Shown: piece by piece, positions 23,930 through 36,292 of the stretch
Numbering within the stretch: position 1 is the first letter of the stretch
How the letters are laid out: the number at the start of each line of letters is the position of its first letter
Notes under the pieces: generated by a model
What the model saw: only the letters and a program-made list of their open reading frames with translations
Database searches by the model: none
Told to the model about the DNA's origin: nothing
Translations under genes and position numbers: made by a program
Source of the DNA: Ophioderma brevispina
Lineage: Eukaryota > Echinodermata > Ophiuroidea > Amphilepidida > Ophiodermatidae
Reading direction: 5' to 3'
Length of the DNA stretch: 64,000 nucleotides
Assembly (NCBI GenBank): GCA_023653785.1
Contig: JAMKCH010002894.1
Coordinates: forward strand, 1-64,000

Positions 23930-24800
23930 TACTGGCCGTCATTTTGAAATTTTAAGTATGTTGTCAACACAAATATACCAGATAAGTTAATTAACTCAAA
24001 GACATACAATCTGCATACTTGAATTTAAAAACTTTAATAATCAGTTTGGGTGTTTTAACTAAATACAATACAGATCTAATCGTATTTATTAGTTTTAAAC
24101 AGAAGGTAAAAAGGCAGCCACATTGGCCCCTCATCTTAACATTTTTGCATGTTTATAGAAACATAAATTCATATAAGAATGTCAAATGGTGAAATACTTA
24201 TCCCAACCTTAATTTACACCTTTATAATAATAAATATATTGAGTAACTACATATAATACACATATCAGTAGGTTTTTTACTATTCTTTTAAAGGCGTCTG
24301 TAATTGGCTGCCATCTTGAATTTTGAAAATGTCCCCATTACAGAGAAATGCCAAATAAGGGTTTCTAGTTATCAAGTACAGTATCTCATAAGTGTAAAAG
24401 CATGAAGCATGCATATAGACCTGGAATCAAGCCCTAAACTGCAAAATGTGCAGACCACTTGACGTGTCCGTGTGGTGGAATGCATTAAGGTGTTAAAGTA
24501 ACCTTGCGAGTGTGGATCAATTTAACAGATGTTTGAAACACCTTCCAGAACATATTTTAGGTGTTCAGCATGTTTTCAAGTAGCGTAACTAGTATAATGG
24601 AGTGTTAGATCATTTATGATTCAGAGGAGCATATTTTACTTTGAGCAGCCATATTGGATTTTTGTGGAATGTAATGATAACATTACATTACCAACACGTT
24701 CTCGTGCTTAAACACCGGAAGTAAAGTCCGAGAAAATTGTCTCTATCTGAAATACTTAAGGGATTTATAGTGATTTTGGACATGGTGCCAGCCTTGGATT
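23930..24800 (+). repeat. Recurrent GGC-GCCAT-TTGAATTTT motif
   Basis: Diverged copies of a motif like TGGCTGCCATCTTGAATTTTGAAAATG occur near 23934, 24307, 24644 and 24788, with a weaker one near 24111, separated by unequal A+T-rich spacers. It looks like a decayed tandem or composite repeat. No frame is conserved across copies. Confidence 0.45.
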
Positions 24801-25499
24801 TTAAAAATGGCACTGTGACAAATTTTGCACACCCTCCAAAAATTATGCTTAGTCCTAATGAACCTAAATCTTCATAGATAAAAAGTATGTAATCCATTTC
24901 AATCCTTCAGGCTGTGTGCATAAACTTCTCTAATGACTAAGTTTCCACTTCAAAACAGTACATAAGAATCAAAGATGACTAGATTCTCTTAATACTAAAA
25001 CAAATAAAACTGCATTTTTACTTTGGAGGGCATTAACAGTACCATTAATGTACAAAATTAATATAATTTAAACCAAAAAAGAGAAATTGGAAACACTTAT
25101 TCATGCGCATTTTCTCAAATGTATATAGGAGACAAAATATCTGGAATAAAAAATCAAAAATAATTGTGACTCATGAATAAATTTTCCATCGAAAGTATCC
25201 TCCCTGGCAATTACACTCTCTTAAAAAGAAGTAAGAGACCCAAACTGAAAATCGACAGAGGACAAGATGAAAGAAACGGCATGTGAGGCACCTGCTATAA
25301 ACATCCTATATTTTATCACCATACCTATAATAGCCACACTGTTAAAAAAAGGGTCCTAATTTTTACCAGACTTCCTTTTAAATTAGTAACCCGATTATTC
25401 AATAATCTTCACGACTTATAACTATACATACATAAAATTTATTTAGGGTGCAGCAAAATGTAAATAAACAGTGGCTAAAAACTAATACGACACATTTGA

Positions 25500-25660
25500 A
25501 AACAAAAGGTAGGGGAGGTTGGGAGGGGGTGCGGTATCCCCCCCCCACCCCCCCGAGAATTACAAAATTCCGGAAAAACACGGGTTCGCACCTAAGTTCG
25601 CCCCCTCCTATGATTTACCCTGGCGCCGCCCCTGTCCCCCCCCCTTTTGACAGGGGGATG
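25500..25660. mobile_element. C/G-tract MITE remnant
   Basis: G-runs (GGGAGGGGG) and C-runs (25540s and 25637-25646) flank sequence containing CCTGGCGCCGCCCCTGTC. The combination of a GGCGCC core with homopolymeric G/C tracts is typical of short DNA elements in aquatic invertebrates. Ends and target duplications are not clear. Confidence 0.35.
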
Positions 25661-27772
25661 CACATGTAATTATCCACACGACCCCACACTTTTCGAATTG
25701 GTGTACATGCTTGTAGCACATGAGGCATGTGTGGCATTGCCATTAATCTTAACATCAAATTCCATAAAGCTGCCACTGAATCATCTTCATACACGAGGTA
25801 GGTATTTTTGGCTCAGATAATTGGATACATATGTATACATTATGAAAGGAGAGGCCCCAACCAACCTTGAGGAGACCAAAACGAAGAGGATGTTATATTG
25901 GAAATAGCGTCCACGTCCCGGTGTGCTCTCGGAATGAGCGATTCTGCGGTATGATTGAATTTACTCTAGACAGTACCTGGAATGGAATGGTTCACTACCT
26001 ATCCCAGAGAAATGGCATGATCAAAAAACTGTTCAAAGGCTTTCTGTCTCAACTTGATGCAACCCACTGCATTGCAAGTTAAACAATTTTAACTGTGTTG
26101 GCAGTACTGGCTTGCCGCATCTTGGGCAGAGACTTCTATTCGGGCAATCAACGCATCTGCACTGCAATGCAGTGGAATATGAACGCACCTTTACTGTTGT
26201 GACTTTCATTGAAGATAAATCGGGGCTTCACACGCAGGAAGTGCTGTTTAGTGCTGCTCGTTATAAGCTGACTGTCTTGATTCGAATGACTCGAATGACT
26301 GTTGAAGTTACAATCTAAACATTCCTCTGAACACGCAAATCTTTGACGAGCTATACGCGCGGCATACACTAAATATTCAAACTAAATTTCATTTGTTTAC
26401 ATTTGAAACCCAGCAAACTTGTCCTCGATTTTCCTTCACTGGTCCCTCCCATCAGGTAATTTATTTCTTTACATATGAAAATTCAATGAAATTACCTCCT
26501 ATAATTCCTGAAATCCCGAAAATGGCCATTTTTTGCGCACTTTTTCAAAAATCAGCGGAGGCAGACCCACCTTGCCTCATTTTACGGTGATCGTAATTTG
26601 GGTCATTTTCCTCTAGGACGTAGGATTTATTCCTCGCGACAGATCTCTAAGCAACCCTTCCCTCTCATTTTCTTACGGAAATTAAACAACTCGAATATGT
26701 AAGTGGGCAATACCCTATCAATTCCTGCGTCCACGCAAAAACCTGTTCACATCACTCCCATTGAAGAATTCTTACCCTCGTACCCCTCAAAACACACTAA
26801 TGTGCGCAATTAAGAGTCAAAAATTTCACACGGGCTCGCCGACTGATTAACGGCTGCGACTACCTGACATCTCTCTTGCTTTGTGCTTTAATGGGGTGTC
26901 TATCATTCGAAGATTTTCTAATTGGACCACCCGAAGACATAATTAACCGAAATATGTCATCTATCGGACGTCAAAGTCTATAACCTTAGCAATAAAAGTA
27001 CGGCGGACGTATATTTTATTTTCAATTTGGCTTTTTCTTCTTCTTAACTATTTGTCATGAGGATTTATGTATTATCGAGTCGCATAACGCATAGCAATGA
27101 TTTATACTCCTCTGTTATTGGATCCGATAAAAACCATAAGGAGCAAGTCCTCGCCGTGTAGTCTGAAACCACTTTGTACGCTAACATAATAACAAATGCT
27201 GGCTGGAACAAATGGTGGGGAGGCTTCTCTAATAAATATATACGAATAAATGACATAATTGCCAAGATAATTCCGAATTCTTTTAGAAAAAAGTGCTAAC
27301 TGTTGTTTGTTTGTGTTTTGTTTTTCGTTTTGTGTGTCTGTGCATACCGAAGCTGATCTTTAACAATAATGGCACTTTAAGAAGAGTATATTCGAAAATG
27401 TGAAAATAAAAATCGGAGAAGGGTCTTTTGGCGGCAAAGTTCGTAACCTAATTAAAATATTATGATGGAGCAATATACACGACACAAACACGGCGACATC
27501 ACAACAAGAGTAAAAAATAACCTTTTTAAAAATACAGCCAATATATCAACCCGTTTTGACTAATTTCGCTGTTACATTCCCATAGTTACAGTTTATCACA
27601 GTAACGGGAATCTAAAAATGATACATCTTTTACCATCTTTTACCCCCAAAATAGTAAAATGTGGCGCACACTTGCTCTCAGTGTTTAAGAAAAATGCAAA
27701 GCAGATTTAGTTTGTTAGCCGCAGCCAAACTTGTTATTTCCATCTCATCCATCTCATCTCATCACCCATCAG
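25661..27772. other. Unannotated non-coding stretch
   Basis: Several open frames of 60-73 codons occur on both strands (for example 25867-26082 and 26148-26369), but none has a recognisable motif or consistent splice signals. Confidence 0.5.
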
Positions 27773-27915
27773 TGTAGCATCACGAAGACAGCAATCCTAA
27801 AAGATGTTGTACCAGAGGTTTGCTTCGGATGTGCATATTTTAAGAAGATATACAGCAGAAATGTATATGTACTCTCAATACAGAAATCAGACTTCCTGAG
27901 GAGTGTTCTAACGAA
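27773..27915 (+). CDS. Candidate internal exon
   Basis: A pyrimidine-rich tract (27736-27770, CCATCTCATCC repeats) leads into an acceptor CAG at 27772. The following frame is open for 47 codons plus two bases to a donor-like GAA/GTAAGC at 27916. The peptide begins CSITKTAILKDVVPEV, has a CFGC pair, and ends SDFLRSVLT. Codon use is mixed rather than low complexity. No family is recognised. The donor lacks the preferred AG before GT. Confidence 0.2.
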
Positions 27916-28027
27916 GTAAGCAATCTTATATTCATTTAAGTATTATTTTAGCATTGTTTTTTTGCTTTCGTTTCCCTGTTTGGATTAACTCGGCAGAAAC
28001 CCTAAGTCACAGAAAGCAGGACATTAA

Positions 28028-28377
28028 AGGCTACCGCAGATATTTTAAAATATATTTTTGCGGGTGTGCCATAAAGATATTCGCCCAAAATACAACACAA
28101 TTTTAAAGTTGAGATGAATCGGATGTGTTGTTTTGTCCTAGTAAGCATTTATTTGAGTATCAAGTACCATAGTATACTGTGTATACGAAGAATTTGAAAT
28201 TTTATAACAAATTATAATTTTGCTTATATGAAACACATAGATTTTAGCTTATCTATTTTCGATAGTGATTAGTTTAAATGGATAAACGTATAGCAAAAAA
28301 AAACCATGGAAGAGACACGATTTGTTTGGAAAATTTTGAAAGTTTTGTCTTTAACAAAAAAAAATCTGAGTCGGCCT
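28028..28377 (+). mobile_element. TTAA-flanked MITE, 350 bp
   Basis: Perfect TTAA copies flank it (28024-28027 and 28378-28381). The left end AGGCTACCGCAGATATTTT and the right end in reverse complement AGGCCGACTCAGATTTTTTT form a short imperfect inverted repeat. The TTAAAGGC terminus fits the same T2/Kolobok-type group as the family at 21.6 kb, but the sequence is otherwise different. It has no coding capacity. A fragment of the right end recurs at 31023-31083. Confidence 0.7.
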
Positions 28378-29717
28378 TTAAATCAAAATAAAGCCATGTT
28401 ACCATGATTTGGTTCAATAATCATCCTATATTTTTTCTTTCTCATCGTTGAATTAAGACATAGAAACATCGTATCCCTAATGTATGTAAATTGAAAGCAC
28501 TCACACTGGGTAATATTAAATGTTCTATTTAAGTTTTTTCGAAAACATTTTAATTCAAGGTTTTTCATAATGCACTCGCTTATTCTACAGATTGTGTGTT
28601 TGGGCAAAAAGAGAGGCCCAAAATATTCACATTTCTTTTGTGATTGAATATTGTAAAACTTTTTTTTTTTTGATGTGTTTTTTTTGAAATTACGAGAATA
28701 AATACTAATACTACCTTCTTCGTATACAAGATGCCAAATTATCTACCTTACTACTAGCTTACTGTTTTTATGTAGAAATATTATTTTTTTTTGTAAGCTT
28801 CAGATAAAATTCTAATTTCCCAGTTTATTGGTTTGTTTTTTTTTCTAAGAGAATAATAGAGAAACTGACTACATTTTACCAAAAGGGCATGATAATCTTT
28901 CCTTCATTAAACGAAATGGAGGTTAATCAGTATGTATAATTAAAAAGCTAAAAAATTAAAATTTTTCTTTTTTAATTATTTAAAGTAAGCGAACATATGC
29001 TTATTTTCTTTTTGGTGTGAGTTCTTGTTGAGGATGCTTGCAATTAAACCGCCATATATATCTTTAAATGAACAACATACGCATGCATTTTGCTCGCAGA
29101 AAATATTCAAAAAACTATAGTTGTACTTACATGTTCGTATTTTTCATTAGTGGTTCACAATACTCCGTGTTTTGTGATTACTTTCCGTTCGTCTAACGTT
29201 GGTAAAAATTGTTAACAGCTCTATACTCGCTCAATTCTTGTTAATTAAACGAAATCGCTACATTTACAGGTACAGTATCTAGTGTTTTTGACGCACTGCG
29301 CTGTACATGGCCACCCCACCATTGAAAACTGTTATGGGTGGAGTGAATCAACCGTCTGGACCGTCTGACCTTTTTAAATTCAGTTGCCTTGCTGTCATTT
29401 TTTTATAAAAACGGACAGTCTTTATACAAAACAAACCGCAAGTAATATTTTATCAAACATATTCCACCTTTGTTGACAGCAAAACTGACAATATTTTGTT
29501 CAGGACCCTACCCAATGATGGACAAGCCCTTAAAATGATTTGAAACCAGAAGAAAACTCTAAGAGACAGGAGGAGGTTTTTGGAGGATACGAATTTCTCT
29601 CGTTTGGAAGGTTTATTGAACAAATAGCTATGTTTTTAACTTTTTTCTGTCGTGCACGACAGAAAATTCTAAATCCTCATCTTAATGATCTTATTATATA
29701 ACGATGGCGTATCTTAA

Positions 29718-30232
29718 AGGGATACAATGTCACAAAATATTCAGACATAATGAAATAGACTTTTACTGAAATCACTTCCTCTTTGAAAACAATTTGGATG
29801 TTTACATTATGTAAACAGTAAAAACAGCAAGAGTTCGTGGCAGTCCGTGGCAATTCTTGCCACGGAAAATCAAGATGTTGACATCCCTACCAGAATTTAC
29901 AATGCATGCAGACCGAGATTCAGAAGACATTGTACTTCAGGCCTGTAGTAAGATATTGATCTGGCAAGTGAAAGGTGGATTAGTCGGGATTAGCACATTT
30001 GCAATAGCAATGGTCTGTGAGCTGATGACTGCATGCTTTTCAAATTGGATAAAATGTTGGCAGTAATGTCAGCGTCCTTGTCTGAGAAGTAAAGCTTACA
30101 AGGAAAATAATATTAGTTAATCTTCCCTTTTAACAAATTGTAAATATCCAAATTGTTTTCAAATTTGTGGAAGTGATTTAAGTAAGGGTCCATTTCATTG
30201 TGTCTGAAATTGTTTCATGCCATTGTGTCCCT
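29718..30232 (+). mobile_element. Long-TIR MITE, family copy 2
   Basis: It matches copy 1 at 21613-22146 along its whole length in the same orientation, including the GTGGCAATTCTTGCCACGG core, the GATGACTGCATGCTTTTCAA block and the CAGCGTCCTTG block. The left flank is TTAA (29714-29717) and the right TTAC (30233-30236). It lies immediately before the candidate exon at 30239. Confidence 0.85.
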
Positions 30233-30238
30233 TTACAG

Positions 30239-30378
30239 ACAGTTTCACTTCTTTATCAAGAATATTCAATAACCCTCTTATTGCAATTGGCGGGAGAAGT
30301 TTTACGTCAAATCCTGCCGTTGCCGGGTCGACTGGATCAGCCTACTTTACCGCTTAAATTATGCTTAAATATTGTTAT
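30239..30378 (+). CDS. Candidate internal exon abutting a MITE
   Basis: The acceptor TGTCCCTTTACAG ends at 30238 and the donor TTAT/GTAAGTTTTA starts at 30379. The 140-nt stretch is open in one frame (46 codons plus two bases) and is visibly less A+T rich than its surroundings. The peptide starts TVSLLYQEYS, contains LLLQLAGEVLRQILPLPG and ends KLCLNIV. It reads as leucine-rich and helical. No family is recognised. The acceptor pyrimidines come from the terminal TCCCT of the neighbouring MITE, so the splice site would be partly transposon-made. Confidence 0.25.
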
Positions 30379-33300
30379 GTAAGTTTTATTATGTGTGAAT
30401 AATATAGAGTGACCTTTTAATGACTATTTGGAAATTCGGCATCACTCAAGAAAATTCTCAAGCCTTTGCCACCGGCGAGTACTGTGTGTATATCGCTAGA
30501 GGTCCTATTAATTATGCAAAATGCAGATAAAACTGGTTAGGTTTATAATAAGATAAAAAAACGCGTTCTTTTTAAGCAATATACTTTGTGGGCAATCGGA
30601 TGGTTTAAAGGTTTAACTGGCAGTGCATTACAATCTAAATTCGAGGCTGAACTTAATCCTAAAGTTTTAAGCATTTCTCTCTTACAAGCGGTAAAGGTGT
30701 TAACTCGTTTTCGTAGTGAGCACCTTGTGTTACTAAGGGAACAATTGTTATTTACGTCAGGGGGGTGGAGGAATTCAACCTTTTTTGACAAAAAAAGATT
30801 CGCATTCCCCCTTCGTTTCCGTTAAAATATGTCGTACCCCCCTACATTACGGAATTTCTCCATTGAAAAATTCATGTTTCCCTTCTCTTCTTGATGAAAA
30901 TATTCAGGTTTTCCCCTCTCACTCACAAAAATAGAGTTGCGATTTTCTATTTGAAGGACTTCGATTTGAGCTTAGTTATTTTACACAGTGATTATTATAA
31001 TGACAAGCACTGTATATGTAAAAACACGATTTGTTTTTAAAAATGAGGGCGCTCTCCCTGGGAAATCTGAGTCAGCCTTTAATAATCGGTAAATATAATT
31101 TTAGGCGTCGGATATAATTATATTTTTAGGAAAATAGATTTCAGGGAATTTTCTATGGGGAAATGAATTTGTTAGGGTACGTAAACACGCTTTTGACCAT
31201 TATTAAGAGGGAGGTATAGAGAGAGAGAGAGAGCTATAGGCATGTAAGCGTTAATTTAAATTATATAGCATTAGAGCCTATGATATAATTTGTAATGTTG
31301 CCATTCATAAGGTTCCTCATCGCTAGGCAAATAAGACCATGATATCTGTCAGTTTTCTCTCTTGAAATCACGACAACAAGTCGCCGTGTTACTTTTATCC
31401 ACGAAAACATAATTTTAACTTTATAACGAGAATAATTATTTGCACATCTAAAACCAGATCTTTTTTATAATACAATCAAATACACCTATTTTAGATTGTA
31501 GTGCAAAGTCTAAACTATGTTATTAATATTTAATGGCAATGTTTGACACTTTTCATATGACGCATGATCTATGTATATAGAGCAATGTGTAACATACTAA
31601 ACCACAACTAAATAACGTGGTTAATGTTTGAACGACATAGATGACATAATTTTCAAATGTGATTTTTTGTTGACATACGGTACATTTTAACAAGAGGTAG
31701 ATGTCACACGTACCCTCAATGGATTGACGCCTAGAAAGCCCTTTTTATTGTTAATTGATTATATGAATGTCGGCAAGCCTTAGTTTTAAGGGGGGGGGGG
31801 GGGGACAAAGGCATGCGATTACTGTAGCCAAATACTGTTATTTTATTTGAATTTTATTTAGAGCCGACTGTGTGGGAGGCGGATTTAAGCATGTCTTTTT
31901 TGATTATACCAATCCGATCCATTACCGAAGGCACTCATCGGGTGAGTAAATTCCAAGTAGTTAGCATCAACAAGTTTTCCTAAGTTCAACATGATGTCTT
32001 TTACACCAGCACATTCCTTGTTCGATAATTTAATTCTCACATAGATTCTTGCAGAGGTGTACCCAACGTTGCAATCAAGATTGCCAGGAAACGGGTGGCA
32101 TTGACAATAATAATTATCGACAATGAATCTTCGAAACTAGATATCGGTTAGTTGCAAACAGGGTCAAAACGGATGAGATATTTGTTTAAAGAGAAGGGAA
32201 CACCAATTGAATTTTGAGACCCTGAAGCGAGAAACCGGGGGTTGAGTTAAAGCATTCCGTTGCTTTAGGAGCTTCGTTTACCCATCTTCCGGACGGCTCG
32301 TTTTCCCGCGTTTTTCTCGGCACGTGTGGAAGAGAAAAGACTATCGTCTGAAAATCTGACAGGTGATACCGCATTTACATGCTCTGTTATAGAGCTACAA
32401 TTACGGCGAGGCTCTTTTCAGATTGCACGAGCATGCATGTGTCACTGCGAGGACACGTTTACTTTAGATCTTATTTAGGTTTTTAACGCTCTGCAAGTGG
32501 TTTCAACTGCGCTAATTTTACACGTATGATGATATTTTAGATGACCCTTTAATAAAAGATGATTCAAGGCTAAGCTTTATTTATTTGAATGCATTTTAAA
32601 TGGTGAAGAGCATAGTAAAATTATCATTGTGAAATATCTATAAAACCATTTTCCGAATTTCGTTGACACTCGCGCGCAAAAATTTAAATCACGGCTGGAA
32701 TGAATACCAAGAAATACACAAAAAAAGTGCTGGGAAAACATTTAAGCTTATGTGGGTGTGTGAAATATGTCTAAAACGTAAAATTCCCTTGGGCTATTTT
32801 TCGTATAAATATTCCTAACCATCATGTGCATACCAATTGTTGTTAGAGTTAAATGCTAAGGTTGTTTCTAAAGTGGAATTCACAAAGTGTTTTTGCCTAA
32901 AGAGGCAGCGCAATTTTGTGAACCAGACGAAAGAAAGAAGGAACAATCTCATATTAATTGAAATCAATTAAGCGAATATTATCGTTTCGCAGTTATACAC
33001 TGAAAAAGGTGATAGGAAAAGGTCTTTGAATTGTTGCTTTAAGCAAAGGCACAATTTACCCTAACTTTAATTATACTAATACCATTAAGACAGGTTTTAA
33101 GAATTGATAGAGGGATCACTATATGTATTCGTATCTGTTTCGTTGAAAGATTAGTTGTTCCTTGTAACTTAGAGACAATTGAAATAGTTGAAATCACTTT
33201 GTTGGAACTTGCGATAGAGATCCAATTGTTCTTATTAGAGCAACAAGACACACAAGGGACAAAGAAGCGGGCTCAGCTGGTCCATGTCCTATTGGTTCTT

Positions 33301-33494
33301 TTGGTTTTATTCAGTTTGAGGGATAATATTGTCCAAGTACTTCTCTGCGTTCTTAAAGCTGAAGGTCATGCTATATTTTGTTGTATCATATTGTTGGACG
33401 TTGAAATAAAAGAAATTATTTGTCGAATTCGATAGCTTAATCATTCGAAATAATTGATAAGGATCGTTGTGGAGGTATCAATAGTGTAGCAAAG
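30379..33494. other. Unannotated non-coding stretch with simple repeats
   Basis: There is no recognised gene. 31023-31083 carries a fragment like the right end of the 28.0-kb MITE (CACGATTTGTTTT, then TCTGAGTCAGCCTTTAA). A GA tract lies near 31212-31231 and a run of 15 G at 31790-31804. Confidence 0.55.
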
Positions 33495-33735
33495 GTGGAC
33501 CGATCTAAGTATTTCCTGCAGAAAGTGGGGATACATGGAAAGCAAATCAGGACACTTCATGTGGTTGTAGAACAGCACTACAGACAATGGAAATCTCTTG
33601 GTCTGCCCAATGTTGGAGAACACTAAACAGACAAGGACCTTGTAGAAGCAATGAAGCAGCAAGACTTGTACCACTATGACTGGATCATATTGAGCACCAC
33701 TGTGTTTGGATCGATAAGAAGAAGAATGGTGTGCC
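33495..33735 (+). pseudogene. 3' end of a non-LTR retrotransposon (family B)
   Basis: The nucleotide sequence matches the end of the larger LINE remnant at 61.2-62.15 kb: shared AGATCAGGACACT-like, TGTGGTTGTAGAACAGCAC, CATCTCTTGGTCTGCC and ACAGACAAGGACCTTG blocks. In the 62-kb copy this codes for a C-terminal cysteine-histidine motif (CGC, then QTVEHLLVC), typical of several LINE clades. Here the frame is broken. It ends near a GAAGAAGAAT tract, as does the other copy, so this is a 5'-truncated insertion. The long frame on the opposite strand is a by-product. Confidence 0.75.
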
Positions 33736-33839
33736 ATAAAAACCAGTCATCCATTGTGAGCCCGGCCAGGTGTATGTAGCCCAGAAGAAAACTTATTGCA
33801 TTATACCTCATTCGGTAGACGAGGTTTAGTATTGGCTTG

Positions 33840-35125
33840 TTAACCGATAGACCTATTCTTGACTATATCAATAATAGTTCAATATCATGAATGGCCTACT
33901 TTGACGAAATCAACAAGGATAAATGAATATAGTCCACCACCCATCGACAACTTCGTAACTAATAACTACACTAGTGTTTCTACTAAAATTATGACTGTAA
34001 TTTTCAGTCACTGATGTGAGTGATCACTTTCCGACTATTGTAAAAGCTAAGAAGTACGTCAACATGTGTCAAAAAGAATTTCCCATCAATTTTGTAATGT
34101 GAAATTTTTTAAATGAAAGTTATTGACAGTAGATTGGACAGCTAGTTTAGATTGTACAAATGTCAATGATGACTATAGTAAATTTATTAATATTTCAATG
34201 CATTATTGATGAGCTGTATTCTACTTGAAAAGCATACTGAAAACAGGCGTTAAGACCCTTTACACCTGGAATATAAAACAGTTATTAATTAAAAATTTAT
34301 AAAAAGTACAGGCAGTCCCCGAATGCATATAATTTAAAACAAGTTATGAAATTATTAGAAATACATTACATAATTTAATACGTAATGGACAAACGTAAAT
34401 AAATTCAAACAAACTGTTAATACTATAAAAAACAAACTTGGACGACACTATAAATAGTATTATAGAACGCATCACAAGATCAACATACAAAAGCGGGCAA
34501 ATAGGAAACTGATCCGCAAAAAAATTCTAATGAATTCAATATTTTTTTTGAGTCAATGTCTGGTCAGAAACTTGCGGCTAATTTGAAACTAATGGTAAAA
34601 CAATTTCATGAGTATTTAAAAGAATTCTCTTCATATAACATGTTTATGTCACCAGTTAGGAAAATGAGACATAAACAGCTCCTGAAAGTGTCGCAAAGTA
34701 AATTCCCACAGTTTGCAAAAAATATAATCTGTCCAATGTCAACAGAAAGGTACTAAAGATCTTAAGAAATCTAAGGTTATTCCTATTTACACAACAAAGG
34801 GAAATGTTCAGATGTACTCCAATTAACGTACACAATATCAATGCTACCACGTTTTCTAAAATTCTTGAGAAATTAGTATGTTAACAGATGTTATAAATTC
34901 ATAGCAAATATGGTATTTTAAATGACAACAATCCGGATCAGATAAATCACTCAAGCCGTTATGACAATCAATGCTTCCAATGCTATGGAAAAGACCCAAA
35001 CAACCCTTGGAGTATATCTGGACTTGAGTAAAGCATTTGATACCAATAAACAATAACAATCCCGATTATTATATAAGGTTTCAGGCGTAGAGTACTAAAT
35101 TGGTTTAAAGATCTACTCTTCTGGT
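33840..35125 (+). pseudogene. Degenerate LINE: endonuclease and reverse transcriptase remnants (family A)
   Basis: In order along the strand: an apurinic-type endonuclease tail with PTLTKSTRINEY and IDNFVTNN (about 33894-33965), its catalytic-region motif SVTDVSDHFPTIV in a shifted frame (34004-34042), a linker with EFNIFFESMSGQKLAANL (34531-34585), the reverse transcriptase entry ISMLP then TFSKILEKLV after a frameshift (34838-34886), and the motif-A block LGVYLDLSKAFDT (about 35004-35042), which contains the catalytic aspartate. Multiple stops and frameshifts show it is dead. The order endonuclease then RT and the phrases fit CR1, L2 or Jockey-type elements. The C-terminal third, including the YADD box, is missing. 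Confidence 0.85.
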
Positions 35126-36110
35126 GGTTAAAGAAATGATTCAGTTGACAGAATGTTGGCACGAGTTATCAATTAGTAGGTACAATCGCCCATATGATGA
35201 CCACACAAATACTTTGATTGACACATTAATGCTCCACAGAACTATCCCTATTTTGCGCAAAGGACGCCTCGATCCGCTCGGCAGAAGGGCCTTAACCTCG
35301 ACACACCCCTCCGGCGAGCTGGTTGGGTGTCTATAATTAGACTATAGGCAACTACGAATGACGTAATGCTGAAATCGACCCAACTCCCCTACAGAATGCG
35401 TCGTGATCAAATGATAAAAAACGAAATGCGGATATTAAAAAAGGCGAAAACCAACGTGAAATATTGGATAGAATACATTATTTTATCGTATTATTTGTTA
35501 ATAGGTTATTCCAGTTTCTTTTTTATATTATCCAGTGGCACTAAAACTTTTACAACGGTTTTTTTTTTTTGGTCCCTGTTCAATACCAATACTCTACCAT
35601 ATGACTGCCTTTTCATTTATCTTCCACTTCCAATATAACATCACAAGTGAAGACAAATAAAGTTCTGCGCCATCTATTCACTCATATGGCACGTTTTGGG
35701 CTGAAAAGTTCGCTTATTCAGCATTATGTCCAGGCTGGCAAATTTAGAGTCCAATAATTGCGCCCTAAATAAGGCCTAGAGCATTTTTTTCAGTAACATG
35801 GTTTACATAATACATTGTGCGTAAAATAAAGTTACGCCTGAAAACATCTGTGGCCTTTAAAAGTACACACGAGTTGAGGTTATATTAATAGTGTTAAGGA
35901 CTTCCTTGAAAATATTTGCATGAGCTATATACAATATTCAGTGTGTTAAGAGGCCCATGCTTAGCCTGTCATTAAACGTCAAAGTAATGGCACTGTCCAA
36001 TGACCGTACTTTTCATCTTTCTACGATCTAGTTAAGTTACCCAAAGGTTCTTCAGTCTTAAAAACATTTTGATTAGGAATATAATACTTTAAAAAGGAGC
36101 ACGTGTAGCA
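35126..36110. other. Unannotated non-coding stretch
   Basis: There is no recognised gene. A locally G+C-rich patch (35255-35325) has no identifiable RNA or coding signal. Confidence 0.5.
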
Positions 36111-36292
36111 AAAGAAAAAAGGAGAAGGAAGAAAAAGAAGGAGACGAAGGAGGAGACAAAGTAGCAAAGGATGGAGATGATGATGCTGATGATGATTGCG
36201 ATGACGACGACGCACGACGAGACGTGATGATGATGGACGGATGAAGATGACGATGACGGATGATGATGACGATGATGACGACGATCGGCCAG
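36111..36292 (+). repeat. GAN trinucleotide (GAT/GAC) and GAA-rich microsatellite
   Basis: A GAAGGAG-rich segment grades into GAT/GAC triplets. The minus-strand frame with a run of serines is produced by the repeat and is not a gene. Confidence 0.9.

Noticed and set aside
33441..33737. 98-codon minus-strand frame
   Set aside because: It is antisense to the 3' LINE fragment at 33495-33735.
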